Counted from the first letter of the stretch, positions 8,004-17,283 are shown. The stretch is DNA of 64,000 nt from Phycisphaerae bacterium (GCA_002717655.1 PBAY01000030.1:30039-94038); one strand, 5' to 3'. Notes: generated by a model not told the origin, from the letters alone. Numbers and translations: made by a program.

Positions 8004-8482
8004 CCAGCCAGAAGCGACCGGAGGTCGGGCTGTTGCTGACCACCATCATGACTGGTTTAGGAGGAGGGCTTGGAGCCATGGCCCGATGGGGTGTTGAATC
8101 CATCGCCATTCAGGGCCTTGGTGCATCGGCCTGGATCGCCACCTTTATCGTGAATATCATCGGGGCATTCATGATCGGCTTGTTCTTCACCTGGTTGGAT
8201 CCAAGGTTCCCTCGATTGAATCATGTCGAACTCCAGCTTGCTGAATTGCCTGAATTCCGGCATTGGCTCAGCCCCATCGCGATCACAGGCGGACTTGGAG
8301 CCTTCACGACCTACAGCAGCTTCAGCCTCGATACCGTCAAGCTGATCGAGGACGGCATGATTGGTACAGCCATCGCTTCTGTAGGCCTGTCTCTGGCTGT
8401 CGGGCTGTTGGCGGTCGCAGGCGGAATGCGATTCGGCATGCATATCTGGCATGAGTTCCCTGATCAGGACAAATCAGCCTGA
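8000..8482 (+). CDS. crcB: Fluoride channel subunit Fluc/CrcB, second of a pair
   Basis: The 160-residue partner overlaps the first crcB by ATGA and has a strong GGAGGGGG ribosome site. It carries the same signatures (GGLGAMARWG, FIVNIIGAFMIG, GGLGAFTTYSSFSLD). It is longer than the family norm because of an insert of roughly 30 polar residues after helix 2 (about DPRFPRLNHVELQLAELPEF). Paired crcB genes are known to encode antiparallel heterodimeric channels. The two proteins differ enough that each presumably has a fixed orientation in the membrane. Confidence 0.92.
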   Translation: MTSQKRPEVGLLLTTIMTGLGGGLGAMARWGVESIAIQGLGASAWIATFIVNIIGAFMIGLFFTWLDPRFPRLNHVELQLAELPEFRHWLSPIAITGGLGAFTTYSSFSLDTVKLIEDGMIGTAIASVGLSLAVGLLAVAGGMRFGMHIWHEFPDQDKSA

Positions 8483-8562
8483 CACATCGGATTCCGGTCC
8501 AGCTATCATGCGGAATTCCCGCTGAAAATACACCCTCGAGCATTACGGAAGAGAGACACTTC

Positions 8563-9513
8563 ATGAGTCGCCCCAAGATCAGCGTCATCGGAGCAGGAAA
8601 CGTTGGAGCCACCTGTGCCCATTGGGCTGCAGCCAAGGAACTCGGCGATATCGTTCTGGTTGATATCCCCGACAAGGTTGGTGTTGCACAGGGCAAGGCA
8701 CTGGATCTTGCATGCTGTGGTCCTATTGAAAGATTTGATTCAAAGATCACTGGTACCAGTGACTATGAGGATGTTGCCGGCTCTGATGTCGTGATCATTA
8801 CTGCAGGCCTCCCTCGCAAACCCGGCATGAGCCGAGACGATCTCATTGCGACAAATGTCAAGATCGTCAAGAGCGTTTCCGAACAGGTTGCCAAGCATGC
8901 ACCGGATTCAGTCGTGATCGTGGTGGCGAATCCACTGGATGCCATGGTCTATACCGCCTGGAAAACCACTGGGTTCCCAACCAATCGCATCCTTGGGCAA
9001 GCAGGCTGTCTTGATGTGGCTCGGTTCCGGACCTTCATCGCAATGGAAATCGGGTGCAGTGTCGAAGATGTCACCGCATTGCTGATGGGTGGCCATGGAG
9101 ACGACATGGTCCCACTTCCACGGTACACCAGCGTGCATGGCATTCCGGTTCAACAGCTTCTTTCCGACGAAACCATTACCGCCTGTGTTGAACGTGCCAA
9201 GGTAGGTGGCGGAGAAATCGTGAAGCTCATGGGCACCAGTGCCTACTACGCGCCTGCAAGTGGTTCCGTACAGATGGCAGAAGCCATCATCAAGGACAAG
9301 AAGAGAATTCTCCCCTGTGCCGCCTATTGCGATGCCGAGTACGGTGTCGGTGGCTACTTCGTAGGCGTTCCTTGCATTCTGGGCGCAGGCGGTATGGAAC
9401 AGGTCATCGAAATTGATCTGGACAATGAGGAACAGGGACTGATGGATGAATCCGTCAGTCACGTCAAGGATCTCGTCGGGGTCGTCCGTGAGACCTTCCC
9501 TGAACTGGTCTAG
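8563..9513 (+). CDS. mdh: Malate dehydrogenase (LDH-like type)
   Basis: A 316-residue NAD-dependent malate dehydrogenase of the TCA cycle. The Rossmann start is ISVIGAGNVGATCA, and the aspartate in VLVDIPDKV indicates NAD preference. The active-site loop GLPRKPGMSRDDL has the arginines that select malate over lactate, and the catalytic histidine is in MGGHGDDMVPLPRYT. Length and motifs match the LDH-like MDH group found in planctomycetes and many other bacteria. It is a single-gene unit: an intergenic gap precedes it and an intrinsic terminator follows. Confidence 0.96.
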   Translation: MSRPKISVIGAGNVGATCAHWAAAKELGDIVLVDIPDKVGVAQGKALDLACCGPIERFDSKITGTSDYEDVAGSDVVIITAGLPRKPGMSRDDLIATNVKIVKSVSEQVAKHAPDSVVIVVANPLDAMVYTAWKTTGFPTNRILGQAGCLDVARFRTFIAMEIGCSVEDVTALLMGGHGDDMVPLPRYTSVHGIPVQQLLSDETITACVERAKVGGGEIVKLMGTSAYYAPASGSVQMAEAIIKDKKRILPCAAYCDAEYGVGGYFVGVPCILGAGGMEQVIEIDLDNEEQGLMDESVSHVKDLVGVVRETFPELV

Positions 9514-9540
9514 TCGACCTGCCCTCAATCAAATCTCCCC

Positions 9541-9571
9541 AGCCCCGATGGAGTTCCATCGGGGCTGTTTT
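9541..9571 (+). terminator. Intrinsic terminator of mdh
   Basis: A perfect 11-bp stem (9541-9551 with 9556-9566), AGTT loop, then GTTTT, 28 bases after the stop. Confidence 0.9.
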
Positions 9572-9648
9572 CATCATGACTCTTCTGGATCCTCTGATGC
9601 GAGATTCTGCAACCCAGCGAACTGCAAGAGAGCCGTTAAGCTGTTCAC

Positions 9649-10134
9649 ATGTCGGATGGCAGACTTCTTGAAATCTGGATTGCTCCTGAAGCAGGAGCCG
9701 AAATGATCTCCTGTGATTCTGTGAACGCCATTGCAGGATCAGGTCTGGAAGGCGATCGATATCGACAATCCGGAAGCTGGTCTGAGCAAGGCGGCAAACC
9801 TGATCAGGAACTGACCTTGATTGAACAGGAGCAGTTGATCTGGTTTGAAGAGACTCAGGGAATCGCATTTCCAAGTTCTCAGACCCGCCGAAATCTGCTC
9901 ACCAGTGGGATCTCTCTGAATGAACTGGTCGGCCGAAGACTCATGGTTGGAAACATCGAACTGGAGGGGCTGAGGCTCTGTGAGCCCTGTGCCACACTTC
10001 AGAAACGTACTGGTCTGCCGGTTCTTCCTGCCATGGTGGGTCGAAGTGGATTGAACTGTCGAATTCTCCAGGGTGGGGAGATTCGTGTTGGTGATGAAAT
10101 CAAGGCCTCTGCGGCCAGAGCGGAATCGCAATGA
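9649..10134 (+). CDS. MOSC-domain protein
   Basis: A 161-residue single-domain MOSC protein, related to the C-terminal domain of molybdenum-cofactor sulfurase and to YiiM/YuaD. These domains bind the Mo cofactor through a cysteine and act in sulfur transfer or reduction of N-hydroxylated compounds. Landmarks are AIAGSGLEGDRYR, SQTRRNLLTSGISLNELVG, and the cysteine pair in LRLCEPCATLQ with GRSGLNCRIL near the end. The stop overlaps the next gene as ATGA, so it is coupled to an unrelated K+ channel; no functional link is obvious. Confidence 0.85.
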   Translation: MSDGRLLEIWIAPEAGAEMISCDSVNAIAGSGLEGDRYRQSGSWSEQGGKPDQELTLIEQEQLIWFEETQGIAFPSSQTRRNLLTSGISLNELVGRRLMVGNIELEGLRLCEPCATLQKRTGLPVLPAMVGRSGLNCRILQGGEIRVGDEIKASAARAESQ

Positions 10135-10937
10135 ACATAACCAAGCAAGAAATCGATTTCATCTCTCGACATCAACCCAAGGCTTATGACCTTTTTCTTG
10201 CTGTCATTGCCATCGTTGCACTTGGTCTTGCAGCGTGGCAGTTGTTTCTGCCTCCTGAAGGTGAACTGCGGAAGCTGCTGATCATCTTTGATTACGTCTT
10301 CTGCCTGCTCTTCTTCATCGACTACATTCATCAGATCGTCATTGCTGATCGCAAATGGAAATACATCTTCACCTGGGGCCTGTTCGACCTTGCGTCTTCC
10401 ATCCCGTTGGTAGGGCCATTCCGAGTGCTGAGATTCGCAAGAATCTTCAGAGTACTTCGGGCGATCAGGTCATTGCGAATCCTATCTCAGGTACTCGTAC
10501 GCGACAGGCTCGCATCCGCAGTCAGCATGTTGATGATGGTCGGCACCCTCATCATCATTGGTTCCTGTGTCGGTGTGCTTCAGTATGAATCACAGGCACC
10601 GGACTCCACCATCAAGACTGCCCAAGATGTAGCCTGGTGGGCGGTCGTCACGACCTCGACCGTTGGATATGGAGACATGTATCCGATCACACCGGAAGGT
10701 CGTCTGCTGGCTGTTCTGATCATGTCGGTCGGCATCGGATTGTTCGCTACATTTGCCGGTGCCCTTGCAGGCATGTTCATGCGAAAACCAAAACATGCTG
10801 ATACGCCTGCTCCGATTTCGCCGCAGGAGCGATTTGACGCACTGCATGAACAGAACAAAGCCATTCTGGATCGACTGAGATCATTGGAAGACGAGCTGAA
10901 AAAGTTGCGGGATGAAACCCCTCCTGAGGCCTCCTAA
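10131..10937 (+). CDS. Voltage-gated potassium channel, Kv type
   Basis: A 268-residue, six-helix ion channel. The S4 voltage sensor is visible around residues 100-125 with basic residues at every third position (RVLRFARIFRVLRAIRSLR), and the pore selectivity filter is TTSTVGYGD near residue 185. S6 follows, then a polar C-terminus whose last 40 residues (ALHEQNKAILDRLRSLEDELKKL) look like a coiled coil for tetramer assembly. It is of the KvAP/bacterial Kv type, in the inner membrane, where it would set membrane potential. It overlaps the MOSC gene by 4 bases. Confidence 0.93.
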   Translation: MNITKQEIDFISRHQPKAYDLFLAVIAIVALGLAAWQLFLPPEGELRKLLIIFDYVFCLLFFIDYIHQIVIADRKWKYIFTWGLFDLASSIPLVGPFRVLRFARIFRVLRAIRSLRILSQVLVRDRLASAVSMLMMVGTLIIIGSCVGVLQYESQAPDSTIKTAQDVAWWAVVTTSTVGYGDMYPITPEGRLLAVLIMSVGIGLFATFAGALAGMFMRKPKHADTPAPISPQERFDALHEQNKAILDRLRSLEDELKKLRDETPPEAS

Positions 10938-11075
10938 TCAGGTCTTTGAACCGTGCTTGTCACGCAGTCGGGGATCATGCTTGAGCCATGACCGGCAAGC
11001 GGTACGATGGCATCTTGATCGGTATGGCCTGTCTGACTGTGGAAGTCACAAGGCGAACCTGTGGAGAAGGAAACC

Positions 11076-12134
11076 ATGCTCACTCGCACCATTGCCATGA
11101 TTACGCTGATGCTTGTCACGACCTCCGTGGTTGACGCTGCTGATACCTGGGACGTTCCAGGTGATTTTGCAACGATCCAAGAAGCCATCAATGCAGCAGG
11201 CAACTATGACACCATCAACGTGGGTCCCGGCGTCTACTACGAAGCCATCTCCTATGAAGGCAAGGTGCTGCAGATCATCGGAACAGATGGGCCTGAAAGC
11301 ACGATTCTCGATGGGTCTGGACATACGTCTTCAATCGTGAATCTCACCTGGCAGCTTGCTGCGACAACCAGACTGCAGGGATTCACGCTGCGAGGCGCCA
11401 ATGGCGGCACTCCTGTCGGACAGGATCCTGTGAGCATCATTGGTGGGGCCATCTGCATCATGGGTGGTGGACCAACAATCGAGGACTGCATCTTTGAAGA
11501 CAACCACTCTGGATATGGTGGGGCGATTCATTCTGATGGTGCGATGACGACGATCAGAAACTGCGTCTTCCGTGACAATTCGGCTTCTGCCAATGCAGGA
11601 GCGGTCCTGGCCATCAATGGTTCTGTCACCATTGAGAATTGTGACTTCGACAACAATCACGCGACACTCTGGGGCGGTGCACTCCACATCGTCCAGGGTT
11701 CACCTTCTCTGACCAACTGCAACATCACCAACAACAGCTCGATCCATGCCGGTGGTTTCTACTGGCATCAGGCTGCCGCAGGCAGTTCGCTGCCGGTGAC
11801 GGGATGCACCATCACCAACAACTATGCGAAGAATACAGGTGGTGGAATTCAGAGTCTGATCGGCAGACCTCCGATCGTCTTCACTGATTCGACCTTGTGC
11901 GACAATGAACCTCAGCAGATCGTGGGACCATTCATCGATAATGGCGGCAATACGCTGTGCGTCTGCCCAGCGGATATCAATGACAATCAATCCGTGGACA
12001 TCAACGATATTCTCGTGATCGTGGCCCAATGGGGAACTGATGGACCACAAGGTGACATCAACATGGATGGAACCGTGGACATTGCCGACCTGCTCGAAGC
12101 AATCGATGCATTCGGCCCTTGTGCCAATCCCTGA
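11076..12134 (+). CDS. Secreted right-handed beta-helix protein with dockerin-like tail
   Basis: The 352-residue protein begins with a signal peptide ending around VVDA-ADTW. The ATG at 11076 has GGAGAAGG 5 bases upstream; the in-frame GTG at 11061 is less likely. The opening phrase VPGDFATIQEAINAA is the classic start of a pectate-lyase-like right-handed beta helix. The body is a series of roughly 23-residue coils rich in Asn and Gly (for example IENCDFDNNHATLWGGAL). The end carries two calcium-loop repeats (DINDNQSVDINDILVIV, DINMDGTVDIADLLEAI). It is probably a surface or extracellular carbohydrate-related or adhesin protein; no catalytic residues could be assigned. Its stop is 3 bases from that of the convergent gap gene. 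Confidence 0.85.
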   Translation: MLTRTIAMITLMLVTTSVVDAADTWDVPGDFATIQEAINAAGNYDTINVGPGVYYEAISYEGKVLQIIGTDGPESTILDGSGHTSSIVNLTWQLAATTRLQGFTLRGANGGTPVGQDPVSIIGGAICIMGGGPTIEDCIFEDNHSGYGGAIHSDGAMTTIRNCVFRDNSASANAGAVLAINGSVTIENCDFDNNHATLWGGALHIVQGSPSLTNCNITNNSSIHAGGFYWHQAAAGSSLPVTGCTITNNYAKNTGGGIQSLIGRPPIVFTDSTLCDNEPQQIVGPFIDNGGNTLCVCPADINDNQSVDINDILVIVAQWGTDGPQGDINMDGTVDIADLLEAIDAFGPCANP

Positions 12135-12137
12135 GAT

Positions 12138-13151
12138 TCAGTCCTGAGCTGCGATCATCTGAAGCATGTCAAGGCACCGGTTTGCATAGCCAGCTTCATT
12201 GTCATACCAGCTGACAACCTTGAAGAAGTTGTCATTCAGTTCCATGCCTGCGGTGGCATCGAAGATGCTGCTATGTGGATCTCCCAGAAAGTCACTGGAG
12301 ACGACCGGATCTTCGGTGTAACCCAGAACGCCGCTCATGGGTCCTTCGGCTGCCGCTTTCATGGCTGCATTGATTTCTGCAAGAGTGGTTGAACGTGTCG
12401 AACGGAACGTGAGGTCTACGGCTGAGACATCCGCAGTCGGAACGCGGAAAGCCATGCCGCTGAGCTTGCCTTTCACTTCCGGGAGACACAACGCCACAGC
12501 CTTCGCTGCACCGGTGCTTGCAGGAATGATGTTCATGTAGGCATTACGGCCTCCGCGCATATCCTTCTTGGAGGGTCCATCCTGAGTTGGCTGAGTTGCG
12601 GTTGCGGCATGGATGGTGGTCATCAATCCATCTTCAAGACCACAGGTATCCAGAATGACCTTCGTAATTGGTGCCAGGCAATTCGTGGTGCAGGATGCAT
12701 TGGAGATGATCGTATGTCTTGCAGGGTCATATCCGTCACAGTTGACCTTGTGCACGAAGGTGGGGATCTCGTCCGGACTCTTCGTCGGAGCAGAGATCAG
12801 AACACGCTTGGCACCTGCGGCAAGGTGCTTGCCCGCATCTCCGGCGGAAGTGAAGAGGCCAGTGGCTTCAATCACGTAATCCACGCCCAGATCACCCCAA
12901 CCCAAAGCCGCGGGATCTCGTTCGCTCAGGCAGCGGGTAGTCGATCCACCACAACTGAGATCGCCATCCTGCGCCTCGACGTGATGCTCGAAGCGGCCAT
13001 GCATGGTGTCATAATTGAGTAGATAGGCCAGATTGTCAGCTGGAACCAGATCATTGATCGCCACGATCTCGAATCCGCCGCGGCGGATTGCCTCCCGGTA
13101 GGCCAAGCGTCCAATACGTCCAAAGCCATTGATACCGATTCGAATCGTCAT
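12138..13151 (-). CDS. gap: Glyceraldehyde-3-phosphate dehydrogenase, type I
   Basis: A 337-residue glycolytic enzyme. The NAD-binding start is [17 protein letters not shown], the aspartate in [11 protein letters not shown] gives NAD rather than NADP preference, and the catalytic cysteine is in [13 protein letters not shown] with its partner histidine in [11 protein letters not shown]. The C-terminal signature [11 protein letters not shown] is present. It has an AGGAG ribosome site 6 bases before the ATG and ends 3 bp from the stop of the beta-helix gene, with no room for separate terminators. Confidence 0.97.
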   Translation of the reverse strand: MTIRIGINGFGRIGRLAYREAIRRGGFEIVAINDLVPADNLAYLLNYDTMHGRFEHHVEAQDGDLSCGGSTTRCLSERDPAALGWGDLGVDYVIEATGLFTSAGDAGKHLAAGAKRVLISAPTKSPDEIPTFVHKVNCDGYDPARHTIISNASCTTNCLAPITKVILDTCGLEDGLMTTIHAATATQPTQDGPSKKDMRGGRNAYMNIIPASTGAAKAVALCLPEVKGKLSGMAFRVPTADVSAVDLTFRSTRSTTLAEINAAMKAAAEGPMSGVLGYTEDPVVSSDFLGDPHSSIFDATAGMELNDNFFKVVSWYDNEAGYANRCLDMLQMIAAQD

Positions 13152-13288
13152 GCTGTGCTCCTGGCACCCCAGTAAGAAGATCTGAAAGATGGACTTCCCG
13201 TAGGAAACGGGGCAGGGTACGGTTCTCAGGCCGGGGGTTCAACCAGCAGCCCCAAATGGGGCTTCTTGCCCCAGTCAGGAGGGCCCAC

Positions 13289-14425
13289 GTGAAGATCTGC
13301 AGCAATCTGGGTTGGATCCGCATGCTATTGGCCGTTTGGTGCGGTCTAGCTGTCAATACAGGGTGTGAAGACAGCGATTCTGATCCTGCCAGAAAGATCT
13401 ACTCGGACAAGATCAGACGTCAGATTGAACAGACATTCAGATCCAATCTCGCAATGCATCCGGCGAATACAACGACTGCGGTTGGTATCGGGCAGCCGCT
13501 GAGGCACACACCCACCAGAAGCCAGTGGGGCCTCCACAACCAGCTTCAGCCAGAAATTTCGATTCAATGGCAACTGAATCTGGTGGACCAGGCCGAGCCC
13601 GTTCGAATTGCAATCATTGATGAAAGTTTCGATGTTGATGCGTTGGGCTTGAAACATGCCTTCGATGAGGACGCCGGTGTCAATCTACTCCACCCGGGGG
13701 CACCGCTCTGGACTGCTCATCGAAACGGATTTCATCATGGGAATCTTGTTGCTTCGATCATTGCCAATCGACCTGTAGGTGAACGATCCCCGATGGGTGT
13801 TCTCGGCCCCAGTGATGTTGAATTGATTCCCATCGTCGCTGCTGGAGGAGATGGACCGTCATGGCGAACGCCGCGTGCAACACCTTCAATGATTCTTGAA
13901 GCACTTCGTCATGCAGTTGAGCAAGGAGCGGAGATCATCAACATCAGTGCAGGCATGGATGTCTCATCTGATGAACTGAACGAACTAGCTGCTGATCCCG
14001 TATGGAATGTGCTCGAGGAAAATGGTATTCCGGTCGTTTGCGCTGCTGGAAACGAAGGCCGGAATATCGATGAACAACCGTTGTTCCCGGCCAGCATCGA
14101 TCGACCCAATGTCATCGCGGTGATGGGTGTCGGTCCGGAGGGACGACTGGCGATTCGAAGAGACGAGGTAACCGGCAACTATCTCCCTGCCTCCAACTGG
14201 GGTCCCAATACAGTCGATTGCGCAGCGCCTGGTGAGATCGTCGAAGTGGAAGCGCGAGTAGATCAGCCACAACTGGTTGACGGAACCTCCGCCGCCGCCG
14301 CCTTTGTTACCGCAGTCATGGCCGTGCAGCCATCACCAGGCAGACAGATCCTCCCCGAAATCAGCAGCCTTGATCCAAAGGCTGCCTTGATCAGGTTCTC
14401 CGAGCCATCTGCATCTGAAGACTGA
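13289..14425 (+). CDS. Subtilisin-like (S8) serine protease lipoprotein
   Basis: The GTG at 13289, 6 bases after AGGAGG, opens a 378-residue protein with a signal and a lipobox-like NTGC. The catalytic triad of S8 peptidases is visible: Asp in RIAIIDESFD, His in FHHGNLVASIIA, and Ser in DGTSAAAAFVTAVMA. The oxyanion Asn is probably in VVCAAGNEGRN. The Asp motif is unusual (DES instead of DTG/DSG), but all triad residues are kept. It is short for a secreted subtilase, with no propeptide domain of known type. It probably acts in the periplasm as a membrane-anchored protease. It stands alone, just before the large cluster. Confidence 0.82.
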   Translation: MKICSNLGWIRMLLAVWCGLAVNTGCEDSDSDPARKIYSDKIRRQIEQTFRSNLAMHPANTTTAVGIGQPLRHTPTRSQWGLHNQLQPEISIQWQLNLVDQAEPVRIAIIDESFDVDALGLKHAFDEDAGVNLLHPGAPLWTAHRNGFHHGNLVASIIANRPVGERSPMGVLGPSDVELIPIVAAGGDGPSWRTPRATPSMILEALRHAVEQGAEIINISAGMDVSSDELNELAADPVWNVLEENGIPVVCAAGNEGRNIDEQPLFPASIDRPNVIAVMGVGPEGRLAIRRDEVTGNYLPASNWGPNTVDCAAPGEIVEVEARVDQPQLVDGTSAAAAFVTAVMAVQPSPGRQILPEISSLDPKAALIRFSEPSASED

Positions 14426-14543
14426 TTCGAATCCGACAGGGATTCTCAGGAAAGAAAATTTATTCCTGCAAGAAGGATTCCGACATACGTCATCAAAGTT
14501 GACGGGATGTGTTGTCCCAGGCCCTTTGGATGAGGAGAATCTC

Positions 14544-14912
14544 ATGCCACGCTTGTCCTGTGCGCTGATACCACTGACGTTGGTCATGGTTTTGACTGGT
14601 TGTCAGTCCAATGAAGCTTTTCAGGCTTCACTTCGAAGCGCTAGTAACGATATTTCAAATGGTCGACTCGATTCGGCCCGCTTGACACTGAATGAAGCCA
14701 ACTCGCTGGCTTCAGGCGCTGTTGAACATCAGAAGGTCGCCGACCTGAATGCAGTGATCAATGGAGCTGAAGCCATGATCGATGGCCGTCCCGAAGCCGC
14801 CGCTTCGGCCTGGTCCAGTGTCAAGGACTCACGTCTACGTCAACAGATTGAACATGAAGCCGAGGTGATGGGAATCAACTTGAAATCCAACCATCAGGAG
14901 GACGCACGATGA
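14544..14912 (+). CDS. Small lipoprotein A of the envelope cluster
   Basis: The ATG at 14544 (GAGGAGAA upstream) opens a 122-residue protein with a signal and lipobox (VLTGC). The mature part is helical, with a TPR-like pattern: SNGRLDSARLTLNEANSLA, then KVADLNAVINGAEA and GRPEAAASAWSSV. It is clearly related to A' at 25327: both share KVADL, GAEA, GRPxxAASxW and a C-terminal EGI/MGI-xL motif at matching spacing. I know no named family. It overlaps the next gene by ATGA. Confidence 0.75.
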   Translation: MPRLSCALIPLTLVMVLTGCQSNEAFQASLRSASNDISNGRLDSARLTLNEANSLASGAVEHQKVADLNAVINGAEAMIDGRPEAAASAWSSVKDSRLRQQIEHEAEVMGINLKSNHQEDAR

Positions 14913-16000
14913 ACTTATTCAAACTCTCTCACGCACGACGTTGTGTCCCCATGCTTGTTCCGCTTGCCTTCTCGGCCGCGGCTCTTGCACAGGACGCTTC
15001 TGTCAACAGCGATATCCAAATCATTCCCGCTGGTTCAAGCGGTGTGATTCAACCCGTCAAGCCAACAACGGCATCGGCAACTTCCCGTCCATCGAAGACG
15101 CCTTCGCCATTTGATGGCTACGACTTTGAACATGTCGTCGATACGCTTCAATCCTCTGTTGACCCTCTGGCCAATGAGATGAATGCCAGCTTCGTCGTAT
15201 TCGTCGAAGAGGTGGACCGAGCCGTGGTCCTCATGGAAGAAGGCAGAACTCGTGAAGCAGTGGAGGCCAGCGTGGTCGCCATCGATGGGGTTCTTGAAGT
15301 ACGTGACATCGTTCTTGAACCGATGTGGGAAGCACAGAGCGAACTGACCGCACAGATCGCCGATGTCCGCTCACGCCTGGCACGAGCGATTGCACGAAGT
15401 GGCAATCAGCCAGCCGCATCAGAAGCAGGATTTTCACCCACTACGGAACGTCTCCTTGATGGTGTAGCCGCCAGAATCTCGGAAACAGAAGATCCAATCC
15501 GCAAGAAGCGTCTGATTGCTCATTACCGCACGATTCGAAGTCTTGCGAAGGTCAAGCATGCGGCTGAACGAATGTCTCCGGACCAGCGACGGCTGTGGAC
15601 AAATATTCTGACCGTGCTCGAGCAGGCTGCGCTGGCACATCAACAGGTTCTGATGGGATCCGAAATTCTGTTTGCCCAGTTTGAATCAACTGCTGGACAG
15701 CTGAATGAATATCTCGCGCTGATGCAGACCATTGATGGAGTCAATGATCTTCTGGGAGCCGTCAATGGCGCTGGAGTCGACTCTTCAGGCATGGCTAATT
15801 TCGTACAAGGCATGCAGGGACTGCAGGAACAACTCGCCGGCTTCAACGGCATTGTCGAAGAAGCGCTCAATGAGAGCATGTACGAGCTTGAAGCCAATGT
15901 CGATGCCATCCAGCCTGTGGAAGGTGATGACATGCAGGGTGTCGTCTCTACCAGTATCGACGATGAACTGGCTGCTCGAATCGGCCGGGTAAAGAACTGA
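14909..16000 (+). CDS. Exported helical protein of unknown function
   Basis: A 363-residue protein with a signal peptide (hydrophobic stretch ending AAALAQ-DAS) and a short Pro/Ser/Thr-rich linker. The rest is a long, mostly alpha-helical body with many Glu, Ala and Leu residues (for example VEEVDRAVVLMEEGRTREA and ISETEDPIRKKRLIAHY), likely helical hairpins or coiled coil. No known domain was recognised. It is coupled to lipoprotein A (ATGA overlap) and followed after 31 bp by B, so it probably works with them in the periplasm. Confidence 0.7.
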   Translation: MNLFKLSHARRCVPMLVPLAFSAAALAQDASVNSDIQIIPAGSSGVIQPVKPTTASATSRPSKTPSPFDGYDFEHVVDTLQSSVDPLANEMNASFVVFVEEVDRAVVLMEEGRTREAVEASVVAIDGVLEVRDIVLEPMWEAQSELTAQIADVRSRLARAIARSGNQPAASEAGFSPTTERLLDGVAARISETEDPIRKKRLIAHYRTIRSLAKVKHAAERMSPDQRRLWTNILTVLEQAALAHQQVLMGSEILFAQFESTAGQLNEYLALMQTIDGVNDLLGAVNGAGVDSSGMANFVQGMQGLQEQLAGFNGIVEEALNESMYELEANVDAIQPVEGDDMQGVVSTSIDDELAARIGRVKN

Positions 16001-16031
16001 TCCGAACTCAACCTCCTACAGGAGTACTCAC

Positions 16032-16502
16032 ATGAAGAACCTCATGACAACATTGATTTCAAGTCTCTTTCTCGCCGTCGCGGTGGTGCCTGCACCATCC
16101 GCGACGGCGGGGGAAACAGGCCCATCTCCAGCTATCAAGGCTGAATTCAAGAAGCTTGTTTCACAGCGGACCCGTCTGGTGCGTGATCTTGCCAAACTGG
16201 ATAACAAGGCAGCTGATGCAGTTGCAGCCGGTAAGGATCCAGTCGAGATCAACGCCAGTCAGGCGGCAGCTCAGGATGAACTGGATCTGATCCAGCTCCG
16301 ACTCGAATCCATGGCGATTCGACATGATCTCGCGCTACCGGCAGTTGTAGCACCTGGGGATGTCGACATCGAAGACAAGGGTACGGAAGCAAGAGCAAGA
16401 GCCATGTTCCGAGCTGGTGAAGAGCGTACCAACCGAATCGTTGCAAGACGAACGATGCGACTGCTTGCTCGTCTCGACTTCTCATCGATCACTTCCCATT
16501 AG
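16032..16502 (+). CDS. Small exported helical protein B of the envelope cluster
   Basis: A 156-residue protein with a signal peptide (ending around ATAGE) and AGGAG 7 bases before the ATG. The mature part is helical, including AKLDNKAADAVAAGKDPVE, DELDLIQLRLESMAIR and an Arg-rich C-terminus. B' at 25731 has the same core (GxDPVE, then LQ/DE-x-xDxIQxRLESxAxR, then PA), so the two are diverged copies. No named family was recognised. It sits just upstream of the ExbB-like gene and could be a periplasmic partner of that channel. Confidence 0.72.
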   Translation: MKNLMTTLISSLFLAVAVVPAPSATAGETGPSPAIKAEFKKLVSQRTRLVRDLAKLDNKAADAVAAGKDPVEINASQAAAQDELDLIQLRLESMAIRHDLALPAVVAPGDVDIEDKGTEARARAMFRAGEERTNRIVARRTMRLLARLDFSSITSH

Positions 16503-16513
16503 GAGACATGCAG

Positions 16514-16924
16514 ATGCTCTGGCCCTGGTTTGAAGCTGGTGGAATAATGATGTGGCCTCTACTGGTCTGTTCAATCCTGCTGACCGGTGTACTGATTGAA
16601 CGACTCTGGACGATTGGCATACTCCATCTGCTGATCGGATGGAAGATGACTTCTGAGCAACTCAAGGCGCATCAACGTGTCCTGCCTTTCTTTGCTGAAG
16701 TTCCACCTGCCCTCGGGTTGCTTGGAACAGTCCTTGGTGTCGTTCAGAGCTTTCATCTGCTGGACGGAAAAATCAATGCTGATGCAATTGGAAGCGGACT
16801 GGCAGTCGCCTGTACCACGACCATCTATGGGATCGGTATTGCAGTGGTCGCAGCAGTTGCAGGACATGTACTGAACTGGCTGACAAATCAGGAAGCACCT
16901 GCTGCTGGAGTGGTCGCCTCATGA
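16514..16924 (+). CDS. Compact ExbB/TolQ/MotA-family proton channel subunit
   Basis: A 136-residue inner-membrane protein. ExbB-family proteins form a pentamer around ExbD-type dimers and use the proton motive force. The first helix follows the family's FEAGGIMMWPLL entry and ends in IER. The two later helices carry ALGLLGTVLGVVQSF and GLAVACTTTIYGIGIAVV, matching the conserved ExbB/TolQ GLLGTV and ALxTTxxGLxVAIPA motifs including the pore threonines. The cytoplasmic loop between helices 1 and 2 is only about 30 residues, so the protein is much shorter than E. coli ExbB (244). The second ATG at 16514 is 8 bases after AGGAG and is preferred over 16508. It overlaps the ExbD-like gene. Confidence 0.82.
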   Translation: MLWPWFEAGGIMMWPLLVCSILLTGVLIERLWTIGILHLLIGWKMTSEQLKAHQRVLPFFAEVPPALGLLGTVLGVVQSFHLLDGKINADAIGSGLAVACTTTIYGIGIAVVAAVAGHVLNWLTNQEAPAAGVVAS

Positions 16925-17283
16925 TCTGCCGTGGTTTCGTTGATCTCCTGTTCATTCTTCTGTGCAGCACCATTGTTCTGCTGGCTCAATCGGTTCCGCT
17001 TCGAGGGCTGTTGGCAGAACCAGCCGAAGCTGGAGTTGGTGGAACACGAGCACTGCACGGAGATGAGCTTGCATTGATATCCGTCACTGAAACAGGTGTG
17101 GCTTCTGATGCCGGGACTGGCGAAACATTGGCAGAGCTTGAGTGGCCCCAGAAGCCTGGCACACTCATCATCGTTCCTTCCAGCGAGGCCATCACGCATC
17201 ACCGGATCATGCAGGTCTGGAGAGAAGCACAGAAGGCAGGATTTGAAGTTGAACTTGGCGTACAGCCTGAAGGGAAATCCTGA
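16921..17283 (+). CDS. ExbD/TolR-like proton channel subunit
   Basis: A 120-residue protein with a short N-terminus, one membrane helix and a periplasmic domain, the ExbD/TolR layout. The helix begins FVDLLFILLCSTIVLL. The aspartate sits where ExbD/TolR have the proton-carrying Asp (family phrase LIDVVFLLLIF). The end, ITHHRIMQVWREAQKAGF followed by a short strand, fits the last helix and strand of the ExbD periplasmic fold. It is shorter and more diverged than typical ExbD, so motif and neighbour evidence carry the call. It overlaps the ExbB-like gene (ATGA) and the TonB-like gene (TGATG). Confidence 0.75.
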   Translation: MICRGFVDLLFILLCSTIVLLAQSVPLRGLLAEPAEAGVGGTRALHGDELALISVTETGVASDAGTGETLAELEWPQKPGTLIIVPSSEAITHHRIMQVWREAQKAGFEVELGVQPEGKS

